A stretch of 64,000 nucleotides of DNA, from contig JAFSQI010000001.1 of assembly GCA_017446685.1 (NCBI GenBank), forward strand, positions 18,020 to 82,019. Reading direction: 5' to 3'. Under the pieces are notes generated by a model that saw only the letters and a program-made list of their open reading frames with translations, was not told the DNA's origin and did not search any database. Below, one piece after another: positions 63,540 to 64,000 of this stretch. The stretch comes from Butyrivibrio sp. (GTDB taxonomy: Bacteria; Bacillota; Clostridia; Lachnospirales; Lachnospiraceae). Made by a program: the position numbers and the translations under genes. Position 1 is the first letter of the stretch. Every line of letters begins with the position of its first letter.

Positions 63540-63596
63540 CGGAATGATAATTTGATTATCGATAATAAGATAATCGGTGGTCGTTCCGAATTTTTT
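63540..63596 (+). promoter_or_regulatory. Nested hairpin leader ending in a T-run
   Basis: Starting at the predicted transcript 5' end, CGGAATGA pairs with TCGTTCCG (one G-U) and encloses an inner GATTATC/GATAATC hairpin; AATTTTTT follows. It looks like an intrinsic terminator right after the promoter, that is an attenuator or small riboswitch-like element. No known class is recognised. Confidence 0.55.
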
Positions 63597-63621
63597 ACAG
63601 AGGTGTTAGGCGAGGCTAACA

Positions 63622-64000
63622 ATGGTAAATTTTAGCAATACTTTTTTCAAATATAAGAGTGAAGATGATAAGTCTCCAACTATTTCCAAACTGAATCTGG
63701 ATGTTAAGGCCGGGGAAGTTGTTGCGCTTACCGGAGAATCGGGCTGTGGAAAAACCACTATAGTGAGGCTTATAAACGGACTATGCCCGAATTTCTATGA
63801 GGGAGATATTACAGGCGATATTTCCGTGAACGGCCAGAATCCTTCAACTCAGGAGCTGTTTGAAACAGCAGTCTGTGTGGGCAGCATATTTCAAAATCCC
63901 AGGACTCAGTTTTTTAACGTGGATACCACCAGCGAGATCATCTTTGCAGCTGAAAACCGGGGGCTGGACAAAAAAGAAATACAAAACAGGTTTGAAAATG
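63622..64000 (+). CDS. ABC/ECF-type transporter ATPase, 3' end outside window
   Basis: The 126 visible codons begin MVNFSNTFFKYKSEDDKS and contain Walker A TGESGCGKTTIVRLINGL and the Q-loop region SIFQNPRTQFFNVDTTSEI. The pattern FQNPRTQFF is typical of energy-coupling-factor and related importer ATPases. The remainder lies beyond the window, so the substrate and partners cannot be seen. A consensus promoter and a hairpin leader precede it. Confidence 0.85.
   Translation, partial: MVNFSNTFFKYKSEDDKSPTISKLNLDVKAGEVVALTGESGCGKTTIVRLINGLCPNFYEGDITGDISVNGQNPSTQELFETAVCVGSIFQNPRTQFFNVDTTSEIIFAAENRGLDKKEIQNRFEN

Overview
The window is a 64-kb piece of a low-GC bacterial chromosome. The gene content (LuxS/MtnN, a reverse rubrerythrin with N-terminal rubredoxin, a sufCBDSU cluster, flagellin beside a very large DUF6240-type protein, DUF4956/VTC and DUF3810 proteins, many two-component systems, frequent TTG starts behind strong GGAGG sites) points to an anaerobic Firmicute of the family Lachnospiraceae, probably close to Butyrivibrio or Pseudobutyrivibrio. 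That placement is inference from recalled protein families; no search was run.

Layout. 0-3.4 kb: end of an SGNH/DltD-like protein, then luxS, mtnN and an RpiR-family regulator on the minus strand. 3.8-12 kb: rubrerythrin, pgi, a GH43-like enzyme, a histidine kinase/response regulator pair, an RluA-family pseudouridine synthase overlapping an O-antigen-ligase-like membrane protein. 12-21 kb: a hypothetical gene, a VTC/DUF4956 pair, a second two-component system, a DUF3810 membrane protein, DUF1622, an Fe-S aldo/keto reductase and two lipoproteins. 21-23 kb: a Fur-family regulator, a metal exporter with a perfect Fur-type operator, and tRNA-Gly(TCC). 23-28.5 kb: an accessory stretch with two PD-(D/E)XK (Rpn-like) proteins, an MBL-fold protein with an unknown N-terminal domain, a promoter-like sequence repeated three times, and decayed gene fragments. 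28.5-35 kb: a very AT-rich surface-polysaccharide cluster (four glycosyltransferases, a polymerase-like protein and a flippase), with decayed sequence on both sides. 35.6-40.8 kb: sufC-B-D-S-U for Fe-S cluster assembly. 40.9-44.8 kb: a TetR-like regulator, a radical SAM enzyme, its divergently transcribed paralogue that has lost the Fe-S cysteines, and a YgjP-like metallopeptidase. 44.9-52.4 kb: tRNA-Lys(CTT), tatD, ksgA, a 1153-residue protein with fourteen 13-residue Tyr/Gln repeats and an ATPase-like C-terminus, and glgB. 52.5-57.3 kb: DUF6240-type protein, flagellin and a FliS-like chaperone. 57.6-62.7 kb: a Tad-type pilus cluster (prepilin peptidase, TadZ-, CpaF-, TadB- and TadC-like) ending in a truncated Flp pilin. 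62.7-64 kb: a hypothetical gene, a gene relic, and a consensus promoter with a compact hairpin leader ahead of an ABC/ECF ATPase cut by the window end.

How genes work together. MtnN and LuxS form the two-step detoxification of S-adenosylhomocysteine, with AI-2 as by-product. The Suf proteins form one Fe-S assembly line, which would supply the radical SAM enzyme and the Fe-S aldo/keto reductase. The polysaccharide genes describe a Wzx/Wzy-type route without an initiating transferase in view. The tad genes encode the inner-membrane motor and peptidase, but the pilin is broken and no minor pilins are visible.

The observations most worth checking are the radical SAM/pseudo-radical SAM pair (41.5-44.2 kb), the repeated promoter modules around the accessory genes (24.2-27.9 kb), the hairpin leader at 63.54 kb, the truncated Flp pilin, and the 13-residue-repeat protein. 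Nothing here can be declared a new defence or signalling system from sequence alone.
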